This document shows, in pieces, positions 11,990 through 23,727 of a stretch of DNA of 64,000 nucleotides. The notes beneath the pieces were generated by a model. That model saw only the letters and a list, made by a program, of their open reading frames with translations, was not told where the DNA came from and did not search any database. A program made the translations under genes and the position numbers. Within the stretch, counting starts at the first letter, position 1, and every line of letters starts with the position of its first letter. The stretch comes from Blastomussa wellsi (lineage: Eukaryota; Cnidaria; Anthozoa; Scleractinia; Plerogyridae), in contig OX393561.1 in assembly GCA_947652115.1 (NCBI GenBank), positions 32,522,679-32,586,678 on the forward strand. Direction: 5' to 3'.

Positions 11990-12640
11990 TTATCGCTTCA
12001 TACCTTGAAATCTCATTGTGAGGCCAGCAAACATCTGGTGACCAAATCGTGTGTCGTTTTGTACACAGTGTTTATCCTTTAGCAATCTATCGATGGAGAA
12101 CCTGTTAAGGTTGATATTTCCATTGTGTTGGGTTAATACCGCTGGGTTGCGGGACTTATCATGGATATTATTATCAACACCAGATTTTGAGCTCTCTCTG
12201 ATTTCATCTTGAGTTGTACGTGGCTTATCCTTGCCTTTTTCTACGGAAGGGTCGCGACAAGAGTTATCATTTCCTTTTACTCGAGGTTGTCGCTTTCGCC
12301 TTCGCCTAAAATGACCGTCTTCGCTAACGTATTCCTGCAGTGAATCCAACAGAACTGTCCAGTAATTATCTTTGCCCCATGGTCGTGATGGATCTTTCAA
12401 TATTTTCACGAAGCACTTGTTAAACGAGAGGTTGTGGCGCACCGAGTTTTTCCAGCCCTGATACGTTCCACGGAAGAACTCGTAATTCTCCACGAGGTGT
12501 TTGTTTATCTCTGTAAGGGTCAGCTTCTTTCTTGGAGAGCTGAGGATTGCTGTTGTTATTAGCGCGATGTACGAGTGTGGAGGCTTTGGTTGATCTCTCC
12601 GCCGGCTGGACTTTCTGGTCTTCAACACTCTCTCAGACAT
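11990..12640 (-). CDS. FoxQ2: FoxQ2-type forkhead transcription factor (copy A)
   Basis: Nuclear DNA-binding factor. A forkhead domain begins with [16 protein letters not shown] and includes the recognition helix region [19 protein letters not shown] and wing residues [11 protein letters not shown], followed by a basic RRRRKR run. Near the C-terminus FSIDRLL matches the EH1 Groucho-binding pattern typical of FoxQ2 proteins. I chose the internal start (MSERV, 216 residues) because it leaves a compact N-terminus and lies about 113 bp below a TATA-like box; the frame is open to another ATG at 12682 (230 residues). The forkhead core is uninterrupted by introns. Domain identity is firm; the FoxQ2 assignment rests on domain sequence plus EH1. 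The paralog lies 15 kb away on the same strand. Confidence 0.9.
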   Translation of the reverse strand: MSERVLKTRKSSRRRDQPKPPHSYIALITTAILSSPRKKLTLTEINKHLVENYEFFRGTYQGWKNSVRHNLSFNKCFVKILKDPSRPWGKDNYWTVLLDSLQEYVSEDGHFRRRRKRQPRVKGNDNSCRDPSVEKGKDKPRTTQDEIRESSKSGVDNNIHDKSRNPAVLTQHNGNINLNRFSIDRLLKDKHCVQNDTRFGHQMFAGLTMRFQGMKR

Positions 12641-12752
12641 CTTTCCGAATCTGGTGTTTAACTTAAGGATTACAGCTAACACGTCTTTAAGGGGCTCTTC
12701 ACTTCAGACGCTGTGCGCGCTCTTCTTGTAAGCAGATCAGTGGCAAGTAACT

Positions 12753-12760
12753 TGTTTATA
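12753..12760 (-). promoter_or_regulatory. TATA-like box of FoxQ2 copy A
   Basis: On the minus strand this reads TATAAACA, about 113 bp upstream of the preferred ATG at 12640. That spacing would give a 5' leader of roughly 85 bases. Prediction from sequence only. Confidence 0.35.
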
Positions 12761-12799
12761 GTGCTGTTACAATACGCAAATGACGCTTTTATGCTCGTG

Positions 12800-15369
12800 T
12801 TATTGCACAAACACAGGAAACTGTCAAACTAACTACAGCACACCACCCACAAAGTTTAATTAAAAACACGCTGAGTTTACACACTCCACTTTTTAGAAGA
12901 AATACCGTAAGTGTCTGATGAAATCTTACACCTTTAAGTCTCTTAATTCATCCGCTTAATATATAATTACATCCTCTTAACTTTTCTTCAGTATTCTTTC
13001 GGTAATCTTTTTTAACCAGTGGCTTTATGCCGTGCAATAGATAAATTTATTTTTTGTTGACCAGTTTCTTGAGTTGCCAGGCACAAACTGACTTTTGGTA
13101 ATTGATAGATTAAACATTATACTTTTTAATCATCAAATCATTTGTCATTTTGATTGAAAGAGCAACAGTGCTTTTCATGAGGACGTTTTAAAACAATTAA
13201 CCCTTAATCCGCAACAGTGGTTCAAAATTCCTCACTTCTTTTCATACCTTTTCTTTGAAAAGTTTTAGTGAGAAAGGGCATGAGAATAAGCCAGACAAAC
13301 TAGTTTATTTCTCAAAAAACAAACCAAATACTATTCTTTAAATACAGAATCTCTGGTGCAGTGCAGAAAGAAGCTGTGAAAAAGAGATCAACAGAATTTC
13401 CGTCGTTATTGCGTGGAGGAAAAGCAGACCCATTTCCTTTCCTTGTTAATTACTTTCTTTAAAAATTAATCGATTAACGTTATCGAGTTATCGCAGACCA
13501 TATCCCCCACGCCTTTCTAAAGATTTTGCTACGAAAATTCTCCAGAACCACACCTGGCAGAAGAGTTTGACAATAAAGCCATTCCCGACGGAATTCCCAC
13601 TGCTTAGAAATTGTCAGGAATATTCTCACTTAACGCTAATACTTATTATCGATAACTCTTTCTTATCTACTTATGCAATTTCTATGTCCCTCTTCTTGAT
13701 TTTCTCTAGACCTTCACGTTTGACTAGCTTTCTATGTATCTCGACTTTTCGTTTTGTTTCTTCACATCATATTTGAGTCAGCGTCACTGGGCTAGCTGTG
13801 ATAAAATGACATTTCTGTGTCCTGATTTGATTAAATTAACGGAGCATAACATTAAAGTGGTCTTTTTAAATTGCTCATTTTAAGGCAATTTAAAGTTGTC
13901 TGGTGATTTTTCCAGTAATGTTAGCATTTTATCATAGCTAGCACAGTGGTTAAAAGGACCAAGTTATCAATAATCAGAATGGGCTGCATATGACATCAGA
14001 ATTGGGTGCCATGACAACGCCAATATTTTTATTTAACTGGCAAACGTATCCGATAGTTCTTTTCCAAATTTATAGAACTTTTGTCAAAGGAGTTCAGGGC
14101 CACCTTATTTTTAGGAAGATACTCAATTTCTTCCAAAGGGTTTTCTTCAAAAGTTTGTAGAAAACATAGGGCCTTTCATGAAATAGAAAGAGTATATTGT
14201 TAAACTGAAAGCGATATGCCTTCAACCTACGTACCTACTTTATTTTTACATACACTTTCAAGCAATTGCTATAAGTAAAATTGTTATTAACGAACGTTTT
14301 CCTTGAAAAGTTCAACATTGTGTTTTCTCTTAGACGGTTGTATACACTGGTAAATTTCAGCGAAAAAAAAAAGAACCTAACGAGAAATAGTTTATCATGC
14401 AAGCTGTGTCAGTTACAGGATACGCAGTTTTTTCAATAACAAGGTAAAGGAAATAACTTAATTTCCAACGTGTCAACTGTCGCGGGATAGTAAAGCGCTA
14501 CTTATCCTGGCAACTTCCAGTTTTTGTTGATATCTTTGAATTTTGCATTTGTTGCATTTTAGCGTGGTTCGTTTTTCTGGACCAATAAAATATTCTGTTC
14601 CATTTACTTACCATGTTGGAAATATTGCTTATATCCTTAGTAAATGGAGTGGGTAATCCTGCCGGATGATGCGGATCGCAGTATCAATTCAAGAACAAGG
14701 CAAGATCGTCGAAATCTCTAACACAATTATATAAGTGAAATAACTCTCTTAGACTACTTTAACAGCAAACCTATATGCACACAAGGCGTGTACTTGTCCG
14801 TTATTTTGTAGCGGGAATTCAACTCATCCAGGTCTATTGTTTCATCAGGTTTTATCTATTCAGTGTATCGGACAAAGCCAAAACGCAAATTTTGGGTTGT
14901 TATAGCAAAATTATAAACCTTTTGCAATTTTCATCTGTTAATCTATCAATTCTCTCGATGAACATAACTTATGGAACAGTTTTGGTATTGTGCATAGAAT
15001 TACCTGCCGTCAAATTAAGACAGTTTATTCAAGGTCATTTGACTACCGTGGAAGCAAAAAGTACATAACTGCGATGATCTCACATTTGTTGTTAGCAGTT
15101 TACATAGCATGAATTAGCAATACCCGGAAGGTATATATTAGGATGGCAAGGGTGAAAATGGATTGAAATGGATTTTTCAAATTCTAGAGCCATTCCTTGA
15201 AATTATCACCAGAAATCCATTGTGGTTTGCTCTCTGAAATTGGATAAGGGTTTTGACACGCGGCAAACCCCATATATAAAGGGGCAGTGTCACAGGGGGT
15301 TTTGCTGTTTTCAACTTCATTCGTTGCTAGACTCGTTACCTGATGGACTTACAGGAAGATATCAAACAA
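12800..15369. other. AT-rich intergenic DNA between the FoxQ2 genes, part 1
   Basis: No gene or clear repeat recognised. This spacer could hold FoxQ2 regulatory DNA, but nothing in the sequence alone demonstrates it. Confidence 0.4.
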
Positions 15370-15470
15370 ATAGACCAATTCCGATATATTAATATTCTAA
15401 CATGTCACCGAGGCTTGGGGGAATAAAACAAAAGATTTTGCATCGAGGCTTAGGGATGAATAGATAATTT
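15370..15470. mobile_element. Fragment related to the ATAGACCAATTT MITE
   Basis: The left edge (ATAGACCAATTCCGATAT) resembles the terminal repeat of the MITEs at 31729 and 54337, and a GAGGCTT word follows. The right terminus is not recognisable, so this is a decayed or partial copy. Confidence 0.35.
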
Positions 15471-17332
15471 CTTTTGTTTTATATCAAGTAAGAGGCAAAA
15501 CCTATAAATCTGTATTAAACTGAATCAAGTTTAAGCCAGGGTTAACTGCAGCTTACCTATATAATACGGATCTTTCTTCCCCCATAAATGAAAGGATACA
15601 AGGGAGTCTTTTGCCCAATATAATGTTACACTGGCGAGAAAAGGTATCGCGCACGCAAGATCATGCAGTTTACCAGAAAACACGAAAAACCCTTGTACAT
15701 TAACGTTACAAGATTTTAGGGTCATTTAGATCAGGTCGCAGAAAACTTTTAAGCAGTCACCGGATGCGTTCATTTCGTTGAAAACAAATTAACTCAGGAA
15801 TCTTCGGGAAGTCGGTAGGACATTTGTTGCACTGCAATTACAACAACGAGTTTATTAGCATTTCCATGTACATGTACGGTTTTATTAGCCAGTCTTCCGC
15901 GTATTGCACTGACTAAACTTTGACTTGTCAGTCGTTTATTAAATACAGTCACATCCGGGTTGCTGTTAAATGCCTCTTCCTTAGAACGCTGGGGGGTTGG
16001 AGTTGGAATGGGTCAAAACGCAACGGCAGCACCTTACTCCAAATCTGCATTCAGTGCGCCCCCCCCCCCCGATCAATTCGCCCCCCCCCCCCAACAACTT
16101 GGCTGAAGGGAACTTTGACAGCTATGTCCGAGAGAAGTTGAATTCTGCAGATGAAACGTAAAGAAAGGTGTTTATCAACGAGAAGTAGTTGCATTGGCCG
16201 ATACATGCAGTGCGCTCTTAAATGAAAGGTGAAAGAAGTTTCCCGGAGCTGCGGTTCATCATTTCCCTCGACAAGCATAACAGATCGGAAAATCTCAGTA
16301 ATACTAGGAACGGTAAAACAGTTTTCAACTGTGTCGTTCTTACATGTTATCATTGATATTGTGTATAGAACTGACAGATGACAAAGTTACCGTGAAAAAA
16401 TACAATTAGCACCTTCGGTTGCAAGTTTGTATTCGATTGTATTGAGATAAAAGGTAAAACCTAGTTCCCGATTTATCAAAGGTTAGATACACTATCCACC
16501 GGTTAAATGCATTATCCTGTTGATAGCGTAGTTTATTTTGTCTAGCGATTTATCGGGTGAACACCGTTAATCCAACCTTTGAACAATTGGGCCCTGGTCT
16601 ATTTGTATGACTAATTTTTATTACCGAGTTTCTCACAGTATTTTATTTATAGATAGGCATGTCAACATTTCACAGTCCAAAGTGAAGTACAAACAAAGCA
16701 ACAAGTTTCACAGGTTGTGTTGTCAGGCTTTCAAACCTTGACAAGAAATTAAGTTAGCAGCTTATAAAATCTGACGTTTTAACGTGCTGGTTTTTTCCGC
16801 GTAATAGATACTTTAAGGAAGCTGCCCAGCACTCTCCTTTCAAGGGTCTTTGGCAGTTAGGTTGTTCCACTTATGTCCTAACTATCCATAAAATCAATAC
16901 TCGAAAAATTTAATTCGTAATATAAATAAAAATGGGGGAGGGGGCCTAGGGCAGAAAATAAATTTAACGCAGCGCAAATTGAGATTCCCCTCCCCCCAAA
17001 CCCAGGTTTATTTCCATCTATAGAGAAATACACTCCTCCTTCAAATAAGGAATGAACAATCTTTGTAACCTTACTGAAATTTGAATTTTGTACTGGGTTA
17101 AACTAAATAAGGTCTGTGCACGATGCTGCTAAGCTGGCTAATCAGGTTTCAATCCCTGAGTTAATCACGGCATGCAATCACTTCGACCCAAGGGGTAAAA
17201 TTCAAAGTAAATTAATGAGCTGATAATTGCATCTGTGTTTATCCTTCTCCAAAGGTGCTAAATCAGCGCTCCTGGCTAAATTGAATTAACACCAAAAAAT
17301 TTTTATTCCCATTCCCATTAGTACAACTTCGT
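15471..17332. other. Intergenic DNA with two long C runs
   Basis: No gene recognised. Two C runs at about 16059-16070 and 16081-16092, separated by GATCAATTCG, may mark a decayed G/C-capped repeat or an error-prone assembly spot. A G-rich and C-rich pair at about 16932 and 16987 suggests another capped foldback. Confidence 0.4.
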
Positions 17333-17486
17333 CAGGGGCGTAGCTAGAATTTTTCAAGGGGGTGGAGGGGGGGGGGTTGATCACACTGAATATCACTATG
17401 TTGATTTTTCGGATTCGCGCATTTTCTGAATGTTGTATGGGGGGGGGGTTACGGGTATCCCAGGACCCCCTCTAGCTACGCCCTTG
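17333..17486. mobile_element. MITE with CAGGGGCGTAGCTAGA termini
   Basis: The left end CAGGGGCGTAGCTAGA is mirrored at the right by TCTAGCTACGCCCTTG. Both ends lead into G/C runs. It is about 154 bp long with no coding capacity, as expected of a non-autonomous DNA transposon. Confidence 0.7.
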
Positions 17487-19303
17487 GTTGTGTTGACATT
17501 TTCGCCTACGGGTTTCTTTCTTTTTGTCGACATTAGTATGTGTTTGCGTGTTAAGGCTAACCCAAGTTCTTCGGATGATTGCAATTGTAGCTTACCGGTT
17601 ATTAAATTCGTATGTACTAACCACAATGGCTGGTAGCATTAACAGCAACGTAATCCATAGTAAATGCTTCAAGACCATGCAGCAGATCGTCTTTAATTTC
17701 TCTGATAAACCTGTTCTCTGCAATAACATTTACAATGGGTGCGTAAAATGTTTATCCAATTTTCGGAAATGCAATAATTTAATTAGTATTGCTCTTCTCC
17801 TTCAAATCACAGGGCTCAAGGGCAGAAAACCTCAAGTTTATTCAATTACCCAAAATGATAACTTCGAAGATGGTTCGATTCGATAACGCGATAAATATTT
17901 TCAAACAATTAATCACGTCCCTGAGAAGAGTACGGAAATAGGAAAGTAAAGTGGGTACCGTTAAACACCCGCCCCTCTTGTGCTCAGTGCCAGCGACCTC
18001 TCTTCCCACCTTTTAAAGAACGGCCCCCTTTTCTGAGTAGTTTTTTGGCATAAAAAAGCTAGTACCGAATAGACCACGACCAAGCTCACAAGGTTTGAGA
18101 CTTTTAATTAATTTTCGCTAAAATTATAAAAAGCCACGGATTAAAACTGCGATATTCCGGGATGGAGTAATCACAGGAGCCCTTATGGCTCCTTGTAATA
18201 ATGCATATGTTGCTTTCGCCAGGTACTTGCTGTTGCTTGATGTTTTGTAGCTGAACGCGACGAAAATCTGACCAAATTGAAAGGGAGAACATTTCATTTC
18301 CTCACTCCGTCCCTGAGGGTCTCCATGGGAAGATACCTTTGAAGGTTGAAAGTATTGTTTATTCACGGTTAAAAGCTAATTCGTGATGGCTCAATTGCCT
18401 TTTTTTCGGCCGTGTAGTTCCTTGCTTTGATACTATTCAAGCACGCAATTCATCCGACAGTTCCGCGCAAGTGGCCAACTTGACTCAGTTAGGTTGGACG
18501 GGACTACTGGACAACTGGATGCCCCAATTTTCACAAAGTACAAGAAAAGAGGCATCTGTTTTGCATCTGATTTTGACATCGCTTAGGTAACTAGCCTCGC
18601 ACTGATTAACACTGGCGAGATGTTACAATCTACGGCTACGGAAGAGAAAGGTCACATTTTGTGAATTTCAGGCTGTCAGGATTGTCCATGCGATATGAAA
18701 TTTCATTTATCCAACCCAGCATGAACATGTAAGGGCAGGAAATAGGAAGTGAAGAAATGCCCGTGAACGTGCCTATTGTAAGTTCCTGTGACCGACAGGA
18801 TACACGTATCAATCTTATGGCAGTTACAAACAACATATACAGCCAGCAATCATTTCTGCTCATCTCCGCTCTCGCTACTGTTAGCTGTGATAGCAATCTA
18901 CTCTGTGTACGTGTACCTAAAGACGTGCCAAGTGATCGGCGCGGGACGTGACCAGCGAGCAACGTTGCCTTGGCGTGCCCCAGTGGTGAATAGCAAGGTT
19001 TGTTTGGAAAATCAGTGAAGTCTATTCGTCAAATGACTGTGTTCTCTTGATAATAGTCAGAGAGCGATGAGGTCCGTAAAAGCAAGAAGACTATTTATTC
19101 ACGTTGCAATTTCACTAGGTTGCCAAGGAACGTTTAGTCTGTAAAAGTAATTGTCAAAAACGTTTTTAGTGCCGGCCCAGTGTTCATTTATGTCGTATGT
19201 GTGAACCTAGATTTGCCCCAAGTCGCTCCATCGTTGAATAAAATCGTTTGGAAATCGCTCGCGAAAGACAATCAGTCGAGGAATGGCTCGGAACGTTCCG
19301 CGC
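17487..19303. other. Intergenic DNA, no gene recognised
   Basis: Several short frames occur, but none carries a recognisable domain or good splice-site context. Confidence 0.4.
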
Positions 19304-19430
19304 CTCCATTTTGATTTCCCAGCCCGCCATAACCAGCGGTTTTCAGCCACCATAACAGAGCGCAGCATATTAAAGGGTTTCCAACCCTCCATAACCAGCG
19401 GCTTTCAGCCACCATTTTGATTCGGACTCC
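19304..19430. repeat. Two-copy tandem duplication, about 62-bp period
   Basis: CCATAACCAGCGGTTTTCAG at 19327 recurs with one change at 19389, and each copy ends GCCACCAT. A CCATTTTGATT word flanks each unit. No protein is recognised in any frame. Confidence 0.6.
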
Positions 19431-22400
19431 AGCGCGCTTATCCATGCGAACCAAACGAGCGACTTGCAGAAAGTCTAGTGTGAACCCTTGCTCTTCCATC
19501 TATCTGTGCAGTGCACTAAATGTCGACAAGATCATAAAACCGAATAATTTACAGCTGTAATTGGGAAGATGGAGAAAAAGAGGGAAACTGTCCGGTGTTT
19601 TGTTTCCAGTGGACTAAAACTCTTTACAAAATTAGGACCCCCTCCCCAGAGGACTTGACCCGCATCATGCACTGCTTATTGCTCGCAGTTTGTTTGCTAC
19701 ACCGGCCTCGGTCAAAGTAGAATTAGCTTGAGCAACCAGAGTTAGCGTAAATATGAGAAGATTTTAATTCTGGTATCTTGCGAGTAACTCTATTTATCTT
19801 TAATTTCTTGTCTTCATATCAGAAAAGTTCAAATCGTGCACAGGGTTCTATTTTGCTCAGAGCATAAACAATTGTTTTTCGTCGCACTTGTCGGTCTTTC
19901 AACCTATTGTGCCAGGTTAGTTAGCCACGCCTGTCCTCCCTGGCACTGAATTCTTCTTGTCTGGATAGGAAGGCAACGCAGTGGTTTTCTCTATAGAACT
20001 TTTAGCTAAAGAGAAACAATAAGGCAAGATAAATATTGATGCAAATTTGGTCCATACAGATTTCCACGGAGTTGGCGCAAAACAGCCGGGAAAACAAAAT
20101 TCAAAGTCGTTCATTATAAGTCATACTCGATACACGCCAGTTAATAGCTTTGTTTCTGCTTCTTTGGATAGCATCGAGTATACGATGTAGCACAAAAAGT
20201 TTAATTTTTATCTTTTCACAAACTACGTTGCATTTTTGTAACTGATCGAAATGGTCCAGGGTTCAAATGTCCAGCAGTCCACACTCTATCTAAATGTATG
20301 GGCGTGCGTGTTACCTTTGCCTTCTAGGTTTCGAAAGGAAACGTAAGCTGTTTAATACACGCCGGGGCTCGAAGGGTACGAACTGGTTTCAGTGCGCCTC
20401 ACGAACCGCTCAATAGATTGAGCCATAGATGCCCTCTTTCTCTCGCTCTCTAAAAATACCCTGAAAACATCAATTATCGTGTTATCAAACTATTTATCAC
20501 TTGCATCCACCGCAGACTAGCATCAAACAACACCGGTGCTCCGAGCTTTTGACCTTCTGCTGTCAGAAAATTAATTTGTGAACGAGACCTAATGGAGCCT
20601 TTATAAAGACTCTTTAAAAGATGCTATCTCCTTGTTTAACATCTTTCGTGCCATATGTTTAGGCGAAGGATTTCCCCGCTTTGGTGAAGGTAATTTGTGT
20701 CTTCCAAAGCATATGAGTCAGATTTCGGCGTGTTTTCCGGTGTGAAATCTTGGTTTATGAGCTTGGTTTAACTGTAAGACCACACACCATTTTTGCATGA
20801 GTGTCGTGAAGCGTGGAGACGAAAGATAAAGGGAAGTTGCAGGATGATCCTCGCTGACAAGGAAAGATGACATGTGCCGACCACCTGCTCTCCCAAGGGA
20901 TGACACTTTTTCATCCCAGTCGGGACTCTCGAGGATATAAAGAAGAGACCAGCCTTGGATTAAACTGAGAAAAACAAACTTACCTTACAGTGAGATGGTA
21001 AAGAAATTTCAGAACAACTTAAATAAAATGCTACTTGATGTTTATCATACATTCTTATGATTCTTGGTTGAATCACCTTGTATGTCAAGAATTATTTTGT
21101 TAGATGATCACGTTCTTCAGTTTGAAGACATGACTACTTGAATTTAAAATGAAAGATGTTCAAAGGAGTTACTGCTAAAGTGATTCTTAATTTTATCCTC
21201 GATCTGCAGTGTTTACAGTTAATTATGACAAAACATACCTGTGACGCGTGTGAATTCTGTTACTTGTTATGTAGAGTGACCTTGCAGTGTGCAAGAGGTG
21301 TAACAGCTAAAAATGGAGCAATGGCTTTTGTATTTTTGATTTCTTTCTTGATTGCCAATTAATCCAGCACTTTTGCTTTTCTACTATAACAATGCCATTA
21401 TAGACTACAACTTACTTTTAATTTTCCGTTTGACCACTTTCTGGGGGTTTGTCAGTGTGGGCTATCCCTTATCCCAATCAAAAACTTTGAGCACAGTCAT
21501 CCCTTAGGGCTTGTCCCTAAAATAAATGACGCGTTATCTCTTTGAAGGAGTTGCTGAGATATTTTATGAATTGTATTCCTGAATTTAAAAATAACCAAGA
21601 TTGATTTTAATAATTTCCGAAATGGCTGGAAATACATCTAAACACGATAATCGTTTCCAAAACTGACAGTTGCACGTCTAGAAGACCGTCCTAGAAACCT
21701 TCCGATTATTACATGTATTCCCAAGACGTCTTTAATTCTGAGCCTAGTCTTATCCCGTTATTTTAATTTACTATTTAATTCTTATCCCTAAAACCCGCAA
21801 TAAGACCTTTTTGTGCGAGCTGGTGGGAAAGAACGTGCGCTTGGCCCATCCTACTTACAAATATTTGGTATAACAGTAAGCTTGCTAGTTGCAGTCGAAA
21901 TATCGGTGAATTGTTCACTAGAAAAAGAGCTCATTTGATCAAAATTATCTGTTGATTTGGTTAGTTTGTCCTGCCCTGTTAGTGTAGCTGTCATTGTATG
22001 ATGAAATGACTATCAGTGAACGTAGTGTACAGACTGCAGAGCTTTTACTGCCTTTTGTCTTGGAAGAACTTTTATTCATATTGCAACCCTTAATTCATAA
22101 ATCTTCCGACTATGCACCCATGAACTCCAAGTAATAAATAAGAATCTGTCAAATGTCCATCCTCACAAGACGGTTTACCAATTCATATTCTTAAAATTCT
22201 GTTTTTGTCGAGATAAACGAAAGGATCATGGTAATCCTCTTAATTATAACAACAAGAAATTGCTTCTCTTTAATTCTTCCGAGAGGATACGTTTATAATC
22301 TACTCAAATCAAACTCTAGAGTTTCTCGATTGTTTACGGATAAATTTATATTTGTCTGAAAATAGTGAACTGAGTGAAAATATAGGTCTGCAATGCATAC

Positions 22401-23442
22401 ACGTGTAAATAATTGTCAACGTCTCGATTTGTTTAGTTTTGGGTTCCAAAAGGATTGATTGACGTGTATCACATCAAAAGTAATCAAAACCAAAATCCAT
22501 TACTGTTCCAGTCCACGTTTCGAATATGTTTGTGTTGTGCTTACAAAAACAAAAAAGTGACATAGCTTGCACGTAAACGCCGAACCATCCGAGATCGATG
22601 AGAGACACGTGTATTCGCAGACTAAGCTTGCACGCTACAATCAAATTTTACTTGGCAAAAAAAGTCAGCTAAGCTCTCTTCCAGCTGAGATGTCAGTGAT
22701 GTTCTTTACTTTTCCACCTAAACCTTGGGTGTGCCGAGATTACTGTCATTTCAAGCAAACATACTAGTTGTCAGTCATGAACACGTAGGAGTTGTATTCG
22801 TCCCAGCAAAAGTTAGGCGAATTCAAAAGTTGGTTTTCAAGTCGCTATCTTTTTGCTAAACCTCTATCTGGCTATCAAAATCTCTATTACCTGGCTAACT
22901 GTCTGAAGGGTGTGTGGCAGAAATAAAGCCAAAATTCTTGGTGTTTGTATGGATATTGTAAGGAAAATATATACTTTGACCACCCCTATGACTTAATACC
23001 ATCAAGAAAACATTTATGCATGGGAACTCAGTGAAGAAACTCCAGTCATTGTAGAGACTCCTTCACGCCCATAATCAAACCTTCGAGTCAATGTGGCCCT
23101 AACGTCTAAGTCTATAGATTGATATCGCATTGCTGTGGTACCATTCTAATATCTCTGATTAAAATTACTGCATGATCAGTGCTTTCGTGTGGTGCTGTTT
23201 GTTTTTGAGTAGTTTGCATTTTTAGAATTGAACTTTGGCACTCTTTGGAGTGAAAAGGTTAAAATACAGAACATGTTTTAGCTGGTTCACAAACCACCCA
23301 ATGCCTCACGAAACGCAAATCGTAACAAACACGGTATAGTATTAAATGTGCAAGGCCACACTCACAGCACCTTTGAGCTGTTAAATCAGGAAAAGTATTC
23401 AATTCCACAGTCTTCCAAACCCATATTTGGGATTATTACTCT
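19431..23442. other. AT-rich intergenic DNA, no gene recognised
   Basis: No exon, RNA gene or repeat copy could be supported. A TATA-like GGATATAAAGAAG near 20933 has no gene attached. Confidence 0.4.
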
Positions 23443-23727
23443 TTACAGATCTGTGAACCGTAACTTTCCAATTCTTAGGTAGGTCCGTACATCGTCTGTG
23501 ACATGGTAACCAATAGCGTGATCTAACGAATTTGTTCCGTGCATCAGAAGAAAGAATTTGCTGGCGAAAATTTCAGGTATGCCAGCAGCCAGCAGATAAG
23601 AACTTCGTCTAGCGTATTCAACATTTGTAGACTGCTTGTCGTAGTCCAGAAATTTCGGTACGTTTTTCTGGATCTTTAAGAATTGCAGTGTAATATCTTT
23701 AAAGATGAATGTTATGTTATGGAACAA
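23443..23727 (-). other. Unrecognised 94-codon open frame
   Basis: The predicted peptide has a balanced composition (for example YLLAAGIPEIFASKFFLLM) rather than low complexity, so it may be an exon or part of a transposon protein. I recognise no family. CTTTACAGATCTGTG just outside its 3' end is echoed by CTCTACAGATCTGTT at about 23850. It could equally be chance. Confidence 0.15.

Noticed and set aside
20933..20945. TATA-like promoter (GGATATAAAGAAG)
   Set aside because: No open frame or exon follows at a suitable distance.
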